Positions 34,813 to 43,698 of a stretch of DNA of 64,000 nt are shown one piece after another. Positions within the stretch are counted from its first letter, which is position 1. Each line of letters starts with the position of its first letter. Location: contig NZ_STGV01000006.1 of NCBI RefSeq assembly GCF_004912165.1, positions 1 to 64,000 of the forward strand, given 5' to 3'. The notes below the pieces were generated by a model, which saw nothing but the letters and a program-made list of their open reading frames with translations, was not told where the DNA came from and did no database searches. The position numbers were made by a program, and so were the translations under genes. Source of the stretch: Peteryoungia ipomoeae (GTDB lineage: Bacteria > Pseudomonadota > Alphaproteobacteria > Rhizobiales > Rhizobiaceae).

Positions 34813-35691
34813 ATGGTGGTAGCGACGGCTGATCGATTGCGACCGGTACCGGTTGCCCTGACACGGGAGGCCGATGTCTTGGCCGCACTCGACTGCTTGG
34901 GACCTTCGGCGACGGGTCACAACAAGGACCAGATCTTCGGTCTGCCCATGAGTGGGCTTCTCGCCATATCCATTCCCGCGAGCTTTGGGGGTGCGGATAT
35001 CTCGAACCTTATCGTCGCCGAGGCCGTCAGCCGACTGGCTGCCTGGAACGCGAAAGCGGCAGAGCAACTGCTTCGGCACCTTGTTGCCCTTGAACTGGTG
35101 CGGACCAGCGGATCGGCAGAACAACGTAAGGCGATCTACGGACGCGTTGTGCTGGGCGACGTCTTCGACTTGAGCGCTCGTCGGGTGGGTGTTTCGCCAC
35201 CAAGGCTGGTACAGTCGGGTCTGGTCTTCGCCTTGGACAATGGTGGGGCGGATTTTGAGATCAGTGCTTCAGATTGGCAAATCCTGAGGGCGTCTGGCGC
35301 AGGTTCTGAACCGGTAGCCGCCATTCTGGACATCAAGCGCACGTCATTCCGCCGAGAAAATTCGCCATCGGAAGTGACGGTCCATCCCGATTACATTCTC
35401 TCCCTCGGTGAGAATGCGGACTGTCTGGCGCGACTGATGACCGCCTTTCTGATGGCTGCCGCAACGCGCGGACGAGTTGGCGCGAAGGCACAGACATCGG
35501 TGGCAGATCCTTCTGCCGCAATCGAACTCGAACTTCTGGACGCGATGATTCAGAAGGCAGCCTCCCTTATCGATGGCATTCAGGTGGATGATCCCCCGAT
35601 CGATCTTGCGCAGATTGACCGGTTCTGCCTTGCACTGGATACGGCGCGTTTGCGCTGCGCTGGTGATCACTCGCCGGCGATCAGATCCTGA
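34813..35691 (+). CDS. SfnB/DszC-like acyl-CoA dehydrogenase-family protein, shortened
   Basis: A 292-residue protein resembling the N-terminal two thirds of SfnB-type members of the acyl-CoA dehydrogenase superfamily, linked to sulfone and sulfide oxidation. Recognisable segments are LLAISIPASFGGADISNLIV and EAVSRLAAWNAKAAEQLLRH. The family's usual ~390-410 residues and FAD-binding C-terminal helical bundle are only partly present. GAGGAGGG precedes the start, so the reading frame itself looks sound. Its 3' end overlaps the convergent Rrf2 gene by 25 bp. It is probably a degenerate or specialised member of the organosulfur pathway. Confidence 0.65.
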   Translation: MVVATADRLRPVPVALTREADVLAALDCLGPSATGHNKDQIFGLPMSGLLAISIPASFGGADISNLIVAEAVSRLAAWNAKAAEQLLRHLVALELVRTSGSAEQRKAIYGRVVLGDVFDLSARRVGVSPPRLVQSGLVFALDNGGADFEISASDWQILRASGAGSEPVAAILDIKRTSFRRENSPSEVTVHPDYILSLGENADCLARLMTAFLMAAATRGRVGAKAQTSVADPSAAIELELLDAMIQKAASLIDGIQVDDPPIDLAQIDRFCLALDTARLRCAGDHSPAIRS

Positions 35692-36113
35692 TCGGGTTGT
35701 TCCGACGCTACGAATTGCGTCAGTGTCATTGTGTCGAGAACAGCGGCCATGGCATCGCGAACCTGCGTCATGGAAATCCGGATCTGGCATGATGCCGGGT
35801 CCCGACAATCGTCGCAGGCTTCAAATGCCGTGCGGCTGGCGCAGCGTATCGGCGCAAGTGGACCGTCAAGCGCGCGAATGACCTGGCCGATCATGATCTC
35901 TTCTGCCGGTTTTGATAGCGCATAGCCGCCATTCGGCCCCTTCTTCGAGCGCAGGAAGCCGTTGTTGCGCAGCTCCAGAAGGATCGTGTCGAGGAATTTC
36001 TTCGGAATATTGTTTCGCGTCGCAATGTCGGTCACGAACGCCGTCTGCCCTGGCTCAAGACCTGCGAGGTCGACCAGCGCTTTCAGACCATACTTGCCTT
36101 TGTTGGTGAGCAT
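35667..36113 (-). CDS. Rrf2-family regulator with Cys cluster
   Basis: A 148-residue Rrf2 regulator. The wHTH is at ~1-70 (KGKYGLKALVDLAGLEPGQT, ATRNNIPKKFLDTILLELRN, KGPNGGYALSKPA). Cysteines at CASRTAFEACDDCRDPASC resemble the IscR/RirA/NsrR ligand region, so it may hold an Fe-S cluster or sense sulfur status like CymR. It is divergent from the FMN monooxygenase gene; the 264-bp spacer has an AT-rich inverted repeat. It is a good candidate for the controller of this organosulfur cluster. Confidence 0.85.
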   Translation of the reverse strand: MLTNKGKYGLKALVDLAGLEPGQTAFVTDIATRNNIPKKFLDTILLELRNNGFLRSKKGPNGGYALSKPAEEIMIGQVIRALDGPLAPIRCASRTAFEACDDCRDPASCQIRISMTQVRDAMAAVLDTMTLTQFVASEQPDQDLIAGE

Positions 36114-36313
36114 TGCGGAGATATCCGGCCGAAGGCCTCAAGGGTGATTTTGCTCATCGTACATAGTTTTTATGAAGTAAGCGTTCAAGCCGTATTCCGG
36201 ATCGAGTGAGCCAAGTGCGTCAGCCTTTTTGCTTCCGCGTCGCAGATGTCTCAGATCGGCGTCACATTCGAAAATCCATTCGCCGACGGGCTGAATCTTT
36301 GCAATCCCATTTC

Positions 36314-36330
36314 TCTATAGAAATTATAGA
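36314..36330 (+). promoter_or_regulatory. Inverted repeat upstream of FMN monooxygenase operon
   Basis: TCTATA-GAAAT-TATAGA is a perfect 6-bp inverted repeat ~48 bp before the monooxygenase start, inside an AT-rich patch likely to include the promoter. It is related in composition to the repeat at 34127. Proposed operator for the divergent Rrf2 protein. Confidence 0.45.
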
Positions 36331-36377
36331 CAATATAAGCTGACCTCATTCGATAATCGAGTGAGAGAGGACCAGCC

Positions 36378-37730
36378 ATGACACGCAAGATCAGATTGGG
36401 CGCATTTCTTCCCGGCGGTGGACAGCATATCGCCTCTTGGCGACACCCGGATCAGCCGGTGGACGGAGCTCTCAGCTTCGAGTTTCACAAACAACTGGCC
36501 CTCACCGCCGAGAGGGGATTGTTCGACGCTTACTTCCTCGCCGACGGTCTGGCCGTCGGATTCGGTGGATCGCGGGAAGGCGGGAATGCGACGGTCGCCG
36601 GCTTCGAGCCGGTCACGTTGTTTTCGGCGCTTGCCCCGTTCACCACTCATCTCGGGTTCATTGCGACGGCTTCGACGACCTATGAGGAGCCTTACAATAC
36701 GGCGCGGAAATTCGCCTCGCTCGACCTGATCTCGGATGGCAGGGCAGGCTGGAACGTCGTCACGACAACGGGCGATGCCACGGCGCAGAACTTCAACCGA
36801 GATCAGCAACTCCCACATGCGGACCGCTACAGGCGCGCTAGCGAGCATGTCGATGTCGTCAAGAAGCTCTGGGACAGTTTTGAGGACAATGCCTTCATCC
36901 GCGATAAGGCCACCGGCGTCTTCTTCGACCCGGCCAAGCTTCATGACGCCGACCACAAGGGCGAGCACTTCAAGGTAAAAGGCCCGCTGAATGTGTCGCG
37001 CTCGCGCCAGGGGCATCCGGTTATCGTCCAGGCGGGCCAATCCGCTGACGGTCGTGGCCTGGCAGCAGCAACGGCAGAAGTGATCTTCACGGCGCATCAG
37101 CACATCGAGACCGCGCAGGAATTCTACCGCGACATCAAGAGCCGCGCCCGCGGCCTTGGACGCAATCCCGATCACGTGCTGGTCATGCCCGGCGTTTCAC
37201 CCTTTGTGGGCCGCACGGAAGAGGAGGCGCGCGAAAAATACGATCGGTTGACCTCGCTGATTTTAGAGGAAGACGGCATTGGTTTGCTGAACGGCCTGAC
37301 CGGCGGCACGCTCGACCTCAAGGGCTATGATCTCGACGGCCCACTTCCGCCGGCGCCGCCCACTGAGGGCATGAAGAGCCGCCAGGCGCTGATCCGCCAG
37401 ATCGCCGACGAGAACAGTTTTTCGATCCGCCAGCTCTACCAGTGGGTCGCTTCGGCGCGGGGCCACTTCACCATTGTTGGAACGCCTGCGCAGATTGCCG
37501 ATACGCTGCAAGAGTGGTTTGAGAATGAGGCAGCTGACGGCTTCAACATCTTGCCGCCCTGGCTTCCGACAGGCCTCGACGATTTTGTCGATCTCGTCAT
37601 CCCCGAGCTGCAGCGCCGTGGCCTGTTCCGCACCGCCTATGAGGGCCGGACGCTTCGCGAAAACCTCGGCCTGCCGTTCCCGATCAACCGCCATGCCGCC
37701 GACCATCAGGTCGTGCAGGCCGCCGAATGA
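36378..37730 (+). CDS. NtaA/SnaA/DszA-family FMN-dependent monooxygenase
   Basis: A 450-residue bacterial-luciferase-like TIM-barrel enzyme of the NtaA/DszA branch. Blocks include KIRLGAFLPGGGQHIASWRH, FDAYFLADGLAVGFGG, FEPVTLFSALAPFTTHLGFI, SDGRAGWNVVTT and HPVIVQAGQSADGRGLAA. These two-component enzymes use reduced FMN and O2 to oxidise sulfonates, sulfones or aminopolycarboxylates. With a sulfonate-type ABC importer directly downstream (overlapping or 11 bp apart), an organosulfur substrate is most likely. GAGAGG supports the start. Confidence 0.85.
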   Translation: MTRKIRLGAFLPGGGQHIASWRHPDQPVDGALSFEFHKQLALTAERGLFDAYFLADGLAVGFGGSREGGNATVAGFEPVTLFSALAPFTTHLGFIATASTTYEEPYNTARKFASLDLISDGRAGWNVVTTTGDATAQNFNRDQQLPHADRYRRASEHVDVVKKLWDSFEDNAFIRDKATGVFFDPAKLHDADHKGEHFKVKGPLNVSRSRQGHPVIVQAGQSADGRGLAAATAEVIFTAHQHIETAQEFYRDIKSRARGLGRNPDHVLVMPGVSPFVGRTEEEAREKYDRLTSLILEEDGIGLLNGLTGGTLDLKGYDLDGPLPPAPPTEGMKSRQALIRQIADENSFSIRQLYQWVASARGHFTIVGTPAQIADTLQEWFENEAADGFNILPPWLPTGLDDFVDLVIPELQRRGLFRTAYEGRTLRENLGLPFPINRHAADHQVVQAAE

Positions 37731-37741
37731 GGAGGTCCCCC

Positions 37742-38581
37742 GTGTCCTACGAAGACGTCCATCATGGAAGGGCTTATGGCCTTAACCTCGCCCCGGATCT
37801 GGATCCGGCACCACGCTGGCTTCGCAGCACGGCCCAAGCCATCGCACCGTTCCTTGGCCGCTATGGTCTTGTGATCGCATTTTTGATCCTCTGGCAGGCC
37901 TCGTCGAAACTCGGATGGGTGAACGCATCCGTCTTCCCGCCGCTCGATCAGATCATCGGTGCCTTGTGGAAGGCGCTCTCCTCTGGCGCCATCATCGATG
38001 ACATCGCGATCAGCCTGCAGCGCTCCGGGATAGCCTTTGTTGCCGCCGTCGGCCTTGGCATTCCGCTCGGCCTCTTCATGGGGCAAGTGAGGGCTATCGA
38101 GCGAGCACTCGATCCGCTCTTGCAGTTCTTCCGCCAGACCTCCGCGCTCGCCCTTTATCCGGTCTTCATCCTGCTTCTCGGTCTGGGCGAAGCCTCCAAG
38201 GTCTTCGTCATCTTCTGGGCGACGCTCTTTCCGATCCTCCTGTCGACGATCGGTGGGGTGAAGGAGGTCGACAAGAAGCTTATCGAGATGGCGCGCACTT
38301 ATGGCGCTGGCTCTCTGCAGATCTTTCGTCGCGTCGTGCTTCCAGCCTCGGTGCCCGCGATCTTCGTTGGCCTTCGCCTATCCGCAACGACGGCGCTGCT
38401 GCTCCTCATCGCGGCCGAGATGATCGGTGCCAACAAGGGCATCGGCTTCCAGGTGATGAATGCCCAGTACAACTTCCAGATCCCGCTGATGTTCGCGGCG
38501 ATCCTGCTTCTCGCACTGCTCGGCCTCGCCGCCAATGCCGCACTCGTCCTTCTGCAACGGCGGCTATGCCGCTGGGCCTGA
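37742..38581 (+). CDS. ABC transporter permease, SsuC/TauC-like
   Basis: A 279-residue permease with about six membrane helices (LVIAFLILWQASSKL, ISLQRSGIAFVAAVGLGIPL and later). The coupling EAA-like loop is EMARTYGAGSLQIFRRVVLP with PAIFVGLRLSATTALLLLIA. I take the GTG start, with AGGAGG 6 nt upstream; an in-frame ATG at 37727 overlaps the monooxygenase stop. It pairs with the binding protein and ATPase downstream for nitrate/sulfonate/taurine-type uptake. Confidence 0.85.
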   Translation: MSYEDVHHGRAYGLNLAPDLDPAPRWLRSTAQAIAPFLGRYGLVIAFLILWQASSKLGWVNASVFPPLDQIIGALWKALSSGAIIDDIAISLQRSGIAFVAAVGLGIPLGLFMGQVRAIERALDPLLQFFRQTSALALYPVFILLLGLGEASKVFVIFWATLFPILLSTIGGVKEVDKKLIEMARTYGAGSLQIFRRVVLPASVPAIFVGLRLSATTALLLLIAAEMIGANKGIGFQVMNAQYNFQIPLMFAAILLLALLGLAANAALVLLQRRLCRWA

Positions 38582-38629
38582 CCAGAAATCGCACGCATTC
38601 CTCCATTCTCGTTATCAAAGGAAACTCCC

Positions 38630-39607
38630 ATGACGTTTTATTCCCGCAAGCTCGCTCTTTCTGCAGCACTCGCAGTAGCCCTCTCAGGCACGGCCTTCGC
38701 CGCCGAAGAGGTCAAGTTCCGCTATCTCGCCAGCCAGGGCGGATTGTCCGCCCATGAGCTCGCCGCCGAACTTGGCTATTTCGATGGCACCGGCATCACC
38801 ATCGAGAATGTCGGTTATGCCACTGGCGGTCCGGCCTCGCTCATTGCGCTTGCGTCGGGCGATGTCGAAATCGGCAGTGCTGCCACCTCTGCAATCCTGA
38901 ACTCGATCATCGGCGGCAACGACTTTGTCGCGGCCTATCCGTCGAACGGCATCAACGACGAGGTGCAGTCCATTTTCTACGTGCTGGAAGACAGCCCCAT
39001 CCGCGACCTCAAGGACATTGCCGGAAAGACGATCGCCGTGAATACGCTCGGCGCCCATCTGGACTACACGATCCGGGAAGCACTGCATTCCGTCGGTTTG
39101 CCGTCGGATGCCGCCAATCAGATTGTTGTCCCTGGCCCGCAGCTCGAGCAGGTCCTGCGCTCCGGCCAGGTCGACGTTTCGGCCTTCGGCTATTGGCAGA
39201 CGACCTTCGAAGGCGCTGCGAAGCAGAAAGGAGGCCTCCGTGCGATCTTCGACGACACTGATGTACTGGGCGAAATCGCCGGCGGCTTCATCGTGCTGCG
39301 CCGCGACTTTATCGAAAAGCACCCGGAAGCTGCCAAGGTCTTCGTCGAACAGTCCGAGCGCGCCCTGGACTATGCCCGCGAAAACCCAGAGGAAGCCAAG
39401 TCGATCCTTGCCAAGGCACTGACCGAACGGGGCGAGAACCCCGATATCGCCCAGTTCTTCCGCGGTTATGGCGTCCGTGCCGGCGGCAAGGCAGTCGAGC
39501 GAGACTTGCAGTTCTGGATTGATGTGCTCGCCCGGGAAGGCAAGCTGAAGGAAGGCCAGCTCTCGGCCAACGAGATCCTTTATTCCGCCGAAACCGCGAG
39601 CAACTGA
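38630..39607 (+). CDS. Periplasmic substrate-binding protein, SsuA/TauA-like
   Basis: A 325-residue binding protein. A Sec signal peptide (KLALSAALAVALSGTAFA|AE) ends near residue 24. The mature part has the NMT1/SsuA features: HELAAELGYFDGTGITIENV, GGPASLIALASGDVEIGSAA and DLKDIAGKTIAVNTLGAHLD. AAAGGAA precedes the start. It captures an organosulfonate or similar anion for the neighbouring permease. Confidence 0.85.
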   Translation: MTFYSRKLALSAALAVALSGTAFAAEEVKFRYLASQGGLSAHELAAELGYFDGTGITIENVGYATGGPASLIALASGDVEIGSAATSAILNSIIGGNDFVAAYPSNGINDEVQSIFYVLEDSPIRDLKDIAGKTIAVNTLGAHLDYTIREALHSVGLPSDAANQIVVPGPQLEQVLRSGQVDVSAFGYWQTTFEGAAKQKGGLRAIFDDTDVLGEIAGGFIVLRRDFIEKHPEAAKVFVEQSERALDYARENPEEAKSILAKALTERGENPDIAQFFRGYGVRAGGKAVERDLQFWIDVLAREGKLKEGQLSANEILYSAETASN

Positions 39608-39610
39608 CCC

Positions 39611-40384
39611 ATGGCGCTCGCTCATTCGAACAGCATTCGCGGAGAGGTGACGATCCGTCACCTCTCCAAGACCTACACCCTCAACGGGAAGCCGCTATCG
39701 GTCCTCAAGGATTTCAACCTCACCATCCGCTCTGGCGAAAGCTTGGCGATCGTCGGCGCAAGCGGATCGGGCAAGACGACACTTCTACGCATCCTGGCGG
39801 GTCTTGAGGCGGCGGACAGCGGCGAGGTTCTGATCGACGGACGTCGCATCCGCGGCGTTGGGACGGAGCGGGCCGTCATCTTCCAGGAACCGCGCCTTCT
39901 GCCCTGGTTGACGGTCATCGACAACATTGCCTTCGGCCTTGAGACAAGAGGCCTATCCCGCGACGAGGCGCGCTTCATCGCGCGGCGGTACGTCGAACTG
40001 GTTGGGCTGAAGGGATTTGAAACCGCCTATCCGCGTCAGCTTTCGGGCGGTATGGCTCAGCGCGTGGGGATTGCCCGGGCGCTTGCCGTCCAGCCGGAGA
40101 TCTTGCTGCTAGACGAACCGCTTGGTGCTCTCGATGCCATGACCAAAATCGGCATGCAGCAGGAACTGGCCCGCATTTGGAAGGAGGAGGACGTAACGAC
40201 GGTGCTCGTCACCCACGATCTCGAAGAAGCCATCTTCCTCGCCGACCGCATCCTTATTCTGCCGCGAGAAAAAGGTGGGGAGCCCCGGCTGATCGACATC
40301 GACTTGCCTCGGCCGCGCGATCGCAGCGCTTCAGGTTTCGTGCGCCAGCGAGAGCAACTGCTCGGGCTGTTTGGACTGCATTGA
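39611..40384 (+). CDS. ABC transporter ATPase, SsuB/TauB-like
   Basis: A 257-residue ATPase. Walker A is GASGSGKTT (~51-59), the Q-loop is FQEPRLLPWL, the signature LSGGMAQRVGIARAL, and Walker B LLLDEPLGALD with the H-loop VTHDLEEA. The compact length and PRLLPW segment match the SsuB/TauB group. It begins 4 bp after the binding-protein stop and closes the organosulfur operon. Confidence 0.9.
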   Translation: MALAHSNSIRGEVTIRHLSKTYTLNGKPLSVLKDFNLTIRSGESLAIVGASGSGKTTLLRILAGLEAADSGEVLIDGRRIRGVGTERAVIFQEPRLLPWLTVIDNIAFGLETRGLSRDEARFIARRYVELVGLKGFETAYPRQLSGGMAQRVGIARALAVQPEILLLDEPLGALDAMTKIGMQQELARIWKEEDVTTVLVTHDLEEAIFLADRILILPREKGGEPRLIDIDLPRPRDRSASGFVRQREQLLGLFGLH

Positions 40385-40824
40385 TTTGGACGGGCAGAAA
40401 GGAAGGAGCGCGGTTTCTGGTTGCGCTTCTCCGTTCAGCTTTAGCTGGCGGTGGGCTAGGGGCAGCCAAACTGTGACGCTATTTCTACATGGTTCTGTAT
40501 GTCGTGTGCCCGGCACTCCCCGGGCGATGAGCTGCCGGCGCCGCATGTCGGCGCCTGCATCGATCGTGCGCGGTGCTTCACGGCTTTGACGCTGCTTTGA
40601 CGCTCCTTTTATCAGCGACCCCTATAGTCGATCCACGGCATTACTCCTGGACGGCGGGGTCACCTATGCAGCTATCCTACAGAAGCGAAGCAGGCGCCAC
40701 CTGCGGTTGGGGGCTTGCCCACGTGCCTCCCTTGCCAATGGCGTCGATTGTGGCAGAGTATCGTTTGGACACCCAGCTTCCGGACGTTTTGACGAGCGTT
40801 TCGAGTACCGCAGGGATCAGCCGG
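40385..40824. other. Intergenic region before the RiPP locus
   Basis: 440 bp between the sulfonate ATPase and the SARP-like gene. It contains the tandem 11-bp repeat at 40582-40603 and a TATAGT at 40623-40628 that could be a -10 element. The regulator's frame stays open through most of it (from 40573), so the true start could be further upstream. There is no other gene. Confidence 0.5.
40582..40603 (+). promoter_or_regulatory. Tandem 11-bp direct repeat, candidate SARP/OmpR-type operator
   Basis: GCTTTGACGCT occurs twice head to tail without a gap, then CCTTTT. An 11-bp periodicity puts both copies on the same helical face, as in sites of OmpR-fold and SARP activators. A similar TTTRACG tandem precedes the radical SAM operon at 45462. 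Function inferred from the pattern and the neighbouring regulator gene. Confidence 0.5.
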
Positions 40825-42606
40825 ATGGAACGCATGGATGAAACTCATGCCGCATTCCGCATTTATCTGCTGGGCCCGTTCACGATCAAGGACGGTCGCG
40901 GCCAATCGCTGACCCCTCGTTCCCAGAAGGCCCAGGCGATCCTGGCGATGCTGGCACTGTCGGCACGAGGAATGCGATCGCGCGTCTGGCTTCGCGACAA
41001 ATTGTGGAGCGACCGATCGGAGGACCAGGCAGCCGCCAGCCTTCGCCAGGCACTTCTCGACATTCACCGGTCGCTCGGCCCCGACCGCGGTCTGCTGGTC
41101 GCGGACAAGAATACCGTGTGGCTGGACATGCAGCGTATCTGGCTCGACACGGAGGAAGTGCTGGCCGCAGAGTGTGCCGCCGAACGCGTCACCGACCAAC
41201 TGTTGGAAGGCATGGATATCCGCGATCCCGAGTTCGAGGACTGGCTGACTCTGGAGCGCCAGAACTGGCATCGCCGCATCGATGAAGGCCGAATTCAGGA
41301 CACGCTGGAGCCGAGGCGGCAGCCGAGCCGCGACATCAGCAAGCAATCCCTCCTGCTGCCCGTGACCCGCGGCCCGGACAAACCATGGGCGAAGGCAGAA
41401 GCACCCGGTGACGCTTCCGGCGGGAGGCCGCCTTCCGGCGATCTGCAGTGGATGGTGGCGCTTCAGCCGCCCATCGTGATCGGTGCCGCCGACCGCGGTC
41501 ACATTGGCGGGACCCTTTTCCAGAACCTGCTGATCAAGGCGATTTCCGATGGATTGGGGATCGGAGTGACCGACCTCTCGTTTGCCTCGCGGGAGGCGCA
41601 GGACGACAAGATCAGCCTGCCGCTGTGCCTGCAGCTGCGTCTGACATTCGAGGGCGACATGGTGCTGATCGAGCTGTCGATCAAACACCTCATCGACAAC
41701 CGCATGATCTGGCTCAGCAGCCAGACCCTGAGCAGAACGTCGCTGGAAAGGGGCGAATTCGGCATCGCCGTGTCGCTGATCGCTCAGGCCGTCGATCAAC
41801 TGTCCAGTTTTCAGGAGACCAGCCGCACCGATGAACGGATGCTCCGCGAAAGGCTGCTGATGGATGGCGTCCATGCGATCTTCCGGCTGTCGCGCGACGA
41901 TCTCTCCCGGGCGGAAAAGCGACTGCAGGAGCAGATCGAATACCAGCCCCGGTCATCGGCCTATGCCTGGCTGTCTTTCATCCGGACGTTTCAGGTGGGC
42001 CAGCGGTTTACCGCTATGGACGCCCATGTCATCGATGAAGCCCAGGCCTATGCCCGCAAGGCGCTGGAGATCGATCCGCATAACTCCGTCTCCCTGGCCC
42101 TCGTAGGCCATGTGCATTCCTTCCTGTTCCGGGAATATGACTATGCAGCGAACCTCTTCGAAAAATCGATAATGCTCAATCCGGCGCAACCGCTCGGCTG
42201 GGACCTGTATGCAATGCTTCATTGCTACGCGGGCCAGCCGGACAAGGCGGCAGCCATGGCGCGCTGGGTGCAGGAACTGGGGATATACAGCCCGCACCGC
42301 TTCTATTTCGATACGACCAAATGCATCAGTGCCGGGCTTGCCGGCAATCATCAGGCGGCTATCGCGGCGGGCGAGGATGCCCTGCGTGCGCGACCGAACT
42401 TCAACAGCCTGCTGCGCTACATGGTGTCCAGCCATGCCCATACCGGCAATCTGGAGGCGGCGCGCCGCTATCTGGAGCGGCTTGATGCGCTCGAAGGCGG
42501 CTTCACCATCCACACTCTGCGCAGCAGCGGATATCCGCTGCTCGACACGGGCGGCGGCCAATTGCTGATCGACGGGCTGATCAAAGCGGGCGTCAAGCTG
42601 CGCTGA
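40825..42606 (+). CDS. SARP-like regulator: OmpR-type wHTH, BTAD-like and TPR domains
   Basis: A ~593-residue regulator. Residues ~10-100 form an OmpR/SARP-like winged helix (FRIYLLGPFTIKDGRG, LTPRSQKAQAILAMLALSAR, WLRDKLWSDRSEDQAAASLR, LLVADKNTVWLD). A BTAD-like helical part continues to ~160 (LLEGMDIRDPEFEDWLTLER). A middle domain resembles the FlgO/TolB-like domain of cyclase-linked regulators. The C-terminal third holds TPR-type repeats (AQAYARKALEIDPHNSVSLA; AANLFEKSIMLNPAQPLGWD). Start uncertain (40825, 40834, or up to 40573). The PAP2 gene begins ~60 bp later, so it heads the RiPP locus and likely activates it. Confidence 0.75.
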   Translation: MERMDETHAAFRIYLLGPFTIKDGRGQSLTPRSQKAQAILAMLALSARGMRSRVWLRDKLWSDRSEDQAAASLRQALLDIHRSLGPDRGLLVADKNTVWLDMQRIWLDTEEVLAAECAAERVTDQLLEGMDIRDPEFEDWLTLERQNWHRRIDEGRIQDTLEPRRQPSRDISKQSLLLPVTRGPDKPWAKAEAPGDASGGRPPSGDLQWMVALQPPIVIGAADRGHIGGTLFQNLLIKAISDGLGIGVTDLSFASREAQDDKISLPLCLQLRLTFEGDMVLIELSIKHLIDNRMIWLSSQTLSRTSLERGEFGIAVSLIAQAVDQLSSFQETSRTDERMLRERLLMDGVHAIFRLSRDDLSRAEKRLQEQIEYQPRSSAYAWLSFIRTFQVGQRFTAMDAHVIDEAQAYARKALEIDPHNSVSLALVGHVHSFLFREYDYAANLFEKSIMLNPAQPLGWDLYAMLHCYAGQPDKAAAMARWVQELGIYSPHRFYFDTTKCISAGLAGNHQAAIAAGEDALRARPNFNSLLRYMVSSHAHTGNLEAARRYLERLDALEGGFTIHTLRSSGYPLLDTGGGQLLIDGLIKAGVKLR

Positions 42607-42663
42607 CCTGTTTCATCCATGACCGAATTCTTTGACAACGGCTTTCACAGGGGGAGCGGGGAC

Positions 42664-43662
42664 ATGCTGACGGCAATCGGTTCAGATTCCAAAATCGTCG
42701 AATTTCTCAACCAGTACAAATTTAGGATCGAGCCGGATACGGTGCTGCCCTGCGAGCCGCGCCTGGTCGAATTCCCGCAGCCTCCAGTCGATCCTGCTCC
42801 GCCGCCAGTGCCGGACGTCGATCCACTTCTCGACGACGCGCCGATGATGGCGAGCATGGCCGTGATGGCTGTGGCGACATCCGTTCTGAACAAGAGCGTC
42901 GCCAACAAGGCGGTGCTCAACAAGAACAAAAACAAAAATAAAAACAAGAATAAGAATAAGAACAAAAACAAATCGACCCTGGACGGGGCAAGTCTCGGGG
43001 CCTCGCAGCTTTTCCCGGTCTTCGAGATGCGTCGACTGCACCAGCAGCCGTCCCGCAACGCGTTTACTGCCGCACGTCGGTTCACCTGGGAAATGCTGGA
43101 TATCCTTCCGCCGCCCGGTCCTGACTACACAAGGCTGGAGACCGCGGTGCTGCTTTCGATGCAGAGGCGCGACCGCGAACGGGCGCGGCGACTGCCGGAC
43201 ATCGAGTTAGAAGCGACGATCTCCGTGTCGGAATTCACGCGCGCGCTTTATATCGAGGATCTCGGCGGGTACGAGCAGACCGAAGGCTTGTTCCAGGCGA
43301 TCCTCACCGCCTGCGAATATGTCGGCCTCTTGTACAAGAGCCAGTTCAACAGGCAGCGTCCGAACCAGTTCGAGCCTCTGTTGCGGCCGCTTCTGGCCGT
43401 GCCCCCGCATGAGTCCTATCCCAGCAACCACGCCTTCCAGTGTTTTTCCATTGTCTTTGCCTTTGCAACCATCCTGCCCGAACACCCCGCAACGGACGAA
43501 CTGGCGCGCATAGCCCAGAACGTCGCTGAAAACCGCGAATGGGCAGGCTTGCACTATCCGAGCGACACTGCGGCTGGGCGGGACCTCGCGCGGCGCTTCG
43601 CGCCCTATCTGCACGACGCGTTCGGTCCGCTGTTCCAAGCCGTCCACGACGAGTGGGTTTGA
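42664..43662 (+). CDS. PAP2 / vanadium-haloperoxidase-like protein with Asn-Lys repeat
   Basis: A ~332-residue protein with the PAP2/vanadium chloroperoxidase signature: KSQFNRQRP (Lys ~224, Arg-Pro), SYPSNHAF (PSNH in place of PSGH) and NREWAGLHYPSD (Arg ~291, His ~297). Predicted chemistry is phosphoester hydrolysis or halide oxidation. Residues ~86-103 are nine Asn-Lys pairs, probably a flexible spacer after a Pro-rich segment. No clear membrane helices are seen around the active site, which favours a soluble haloperoxidase-like protein. GGGGGAG supports ATG 42664; an in-frame ATG lies at 42619. It is followed closely by the subtilase. Confidence 0.75.
   Translation: MLTAIGSDSKIVEFLNQYKFRIEPDTVLPCEPRLVEFPQPPVDPAPPPVPDVDPLLDDAPMMASMAVMAVATSVLNKSVANKAVLNKNKNKNKNKNKNKNKNKSTLDGASLGASQLFPVFEMRRLHQQPSRNAFTAARRFTWEMLDILPPPGPDYTRLETAVLLSMQRRDRERARRLPDIELEATISVSEFTRALYIEDLGGYEQTEGLFQAILTACEYVGLLYKSQFNRQRPNQFEPLLRPLLAVPPHESYPSNHAFQCFSIVFAFATILPEHPATDELARIAQNVAENREWAGLHYPSDTAAGRDLARRFAPYLHDAFGPLFQAVHDEWV
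42919..42972 (+). repeat. Nine-fold Asn-Lys codon repeat within the PAP2-like gene
   Basis: 54 bp of alternating AAY-AAR codons. The third positions vary irregularly (AAC/AAT and AAA/AAG mixed), so the DNA is not a perfect microsatellite although the peptide repeat is exact. Confidence 0.9.
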
Positions 43663-43698
43663 GCCCCCATCCACCAATTTATGAGCAAGGAGGCTATC

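Noticed and set aside
42919..42972. Short tandem repeat as a CRISPR or phase-variation tract
   Set aside because: The units are 6 bp with irregular synonymous changes and remain in frame; no spacers and no perfect microsatellite.
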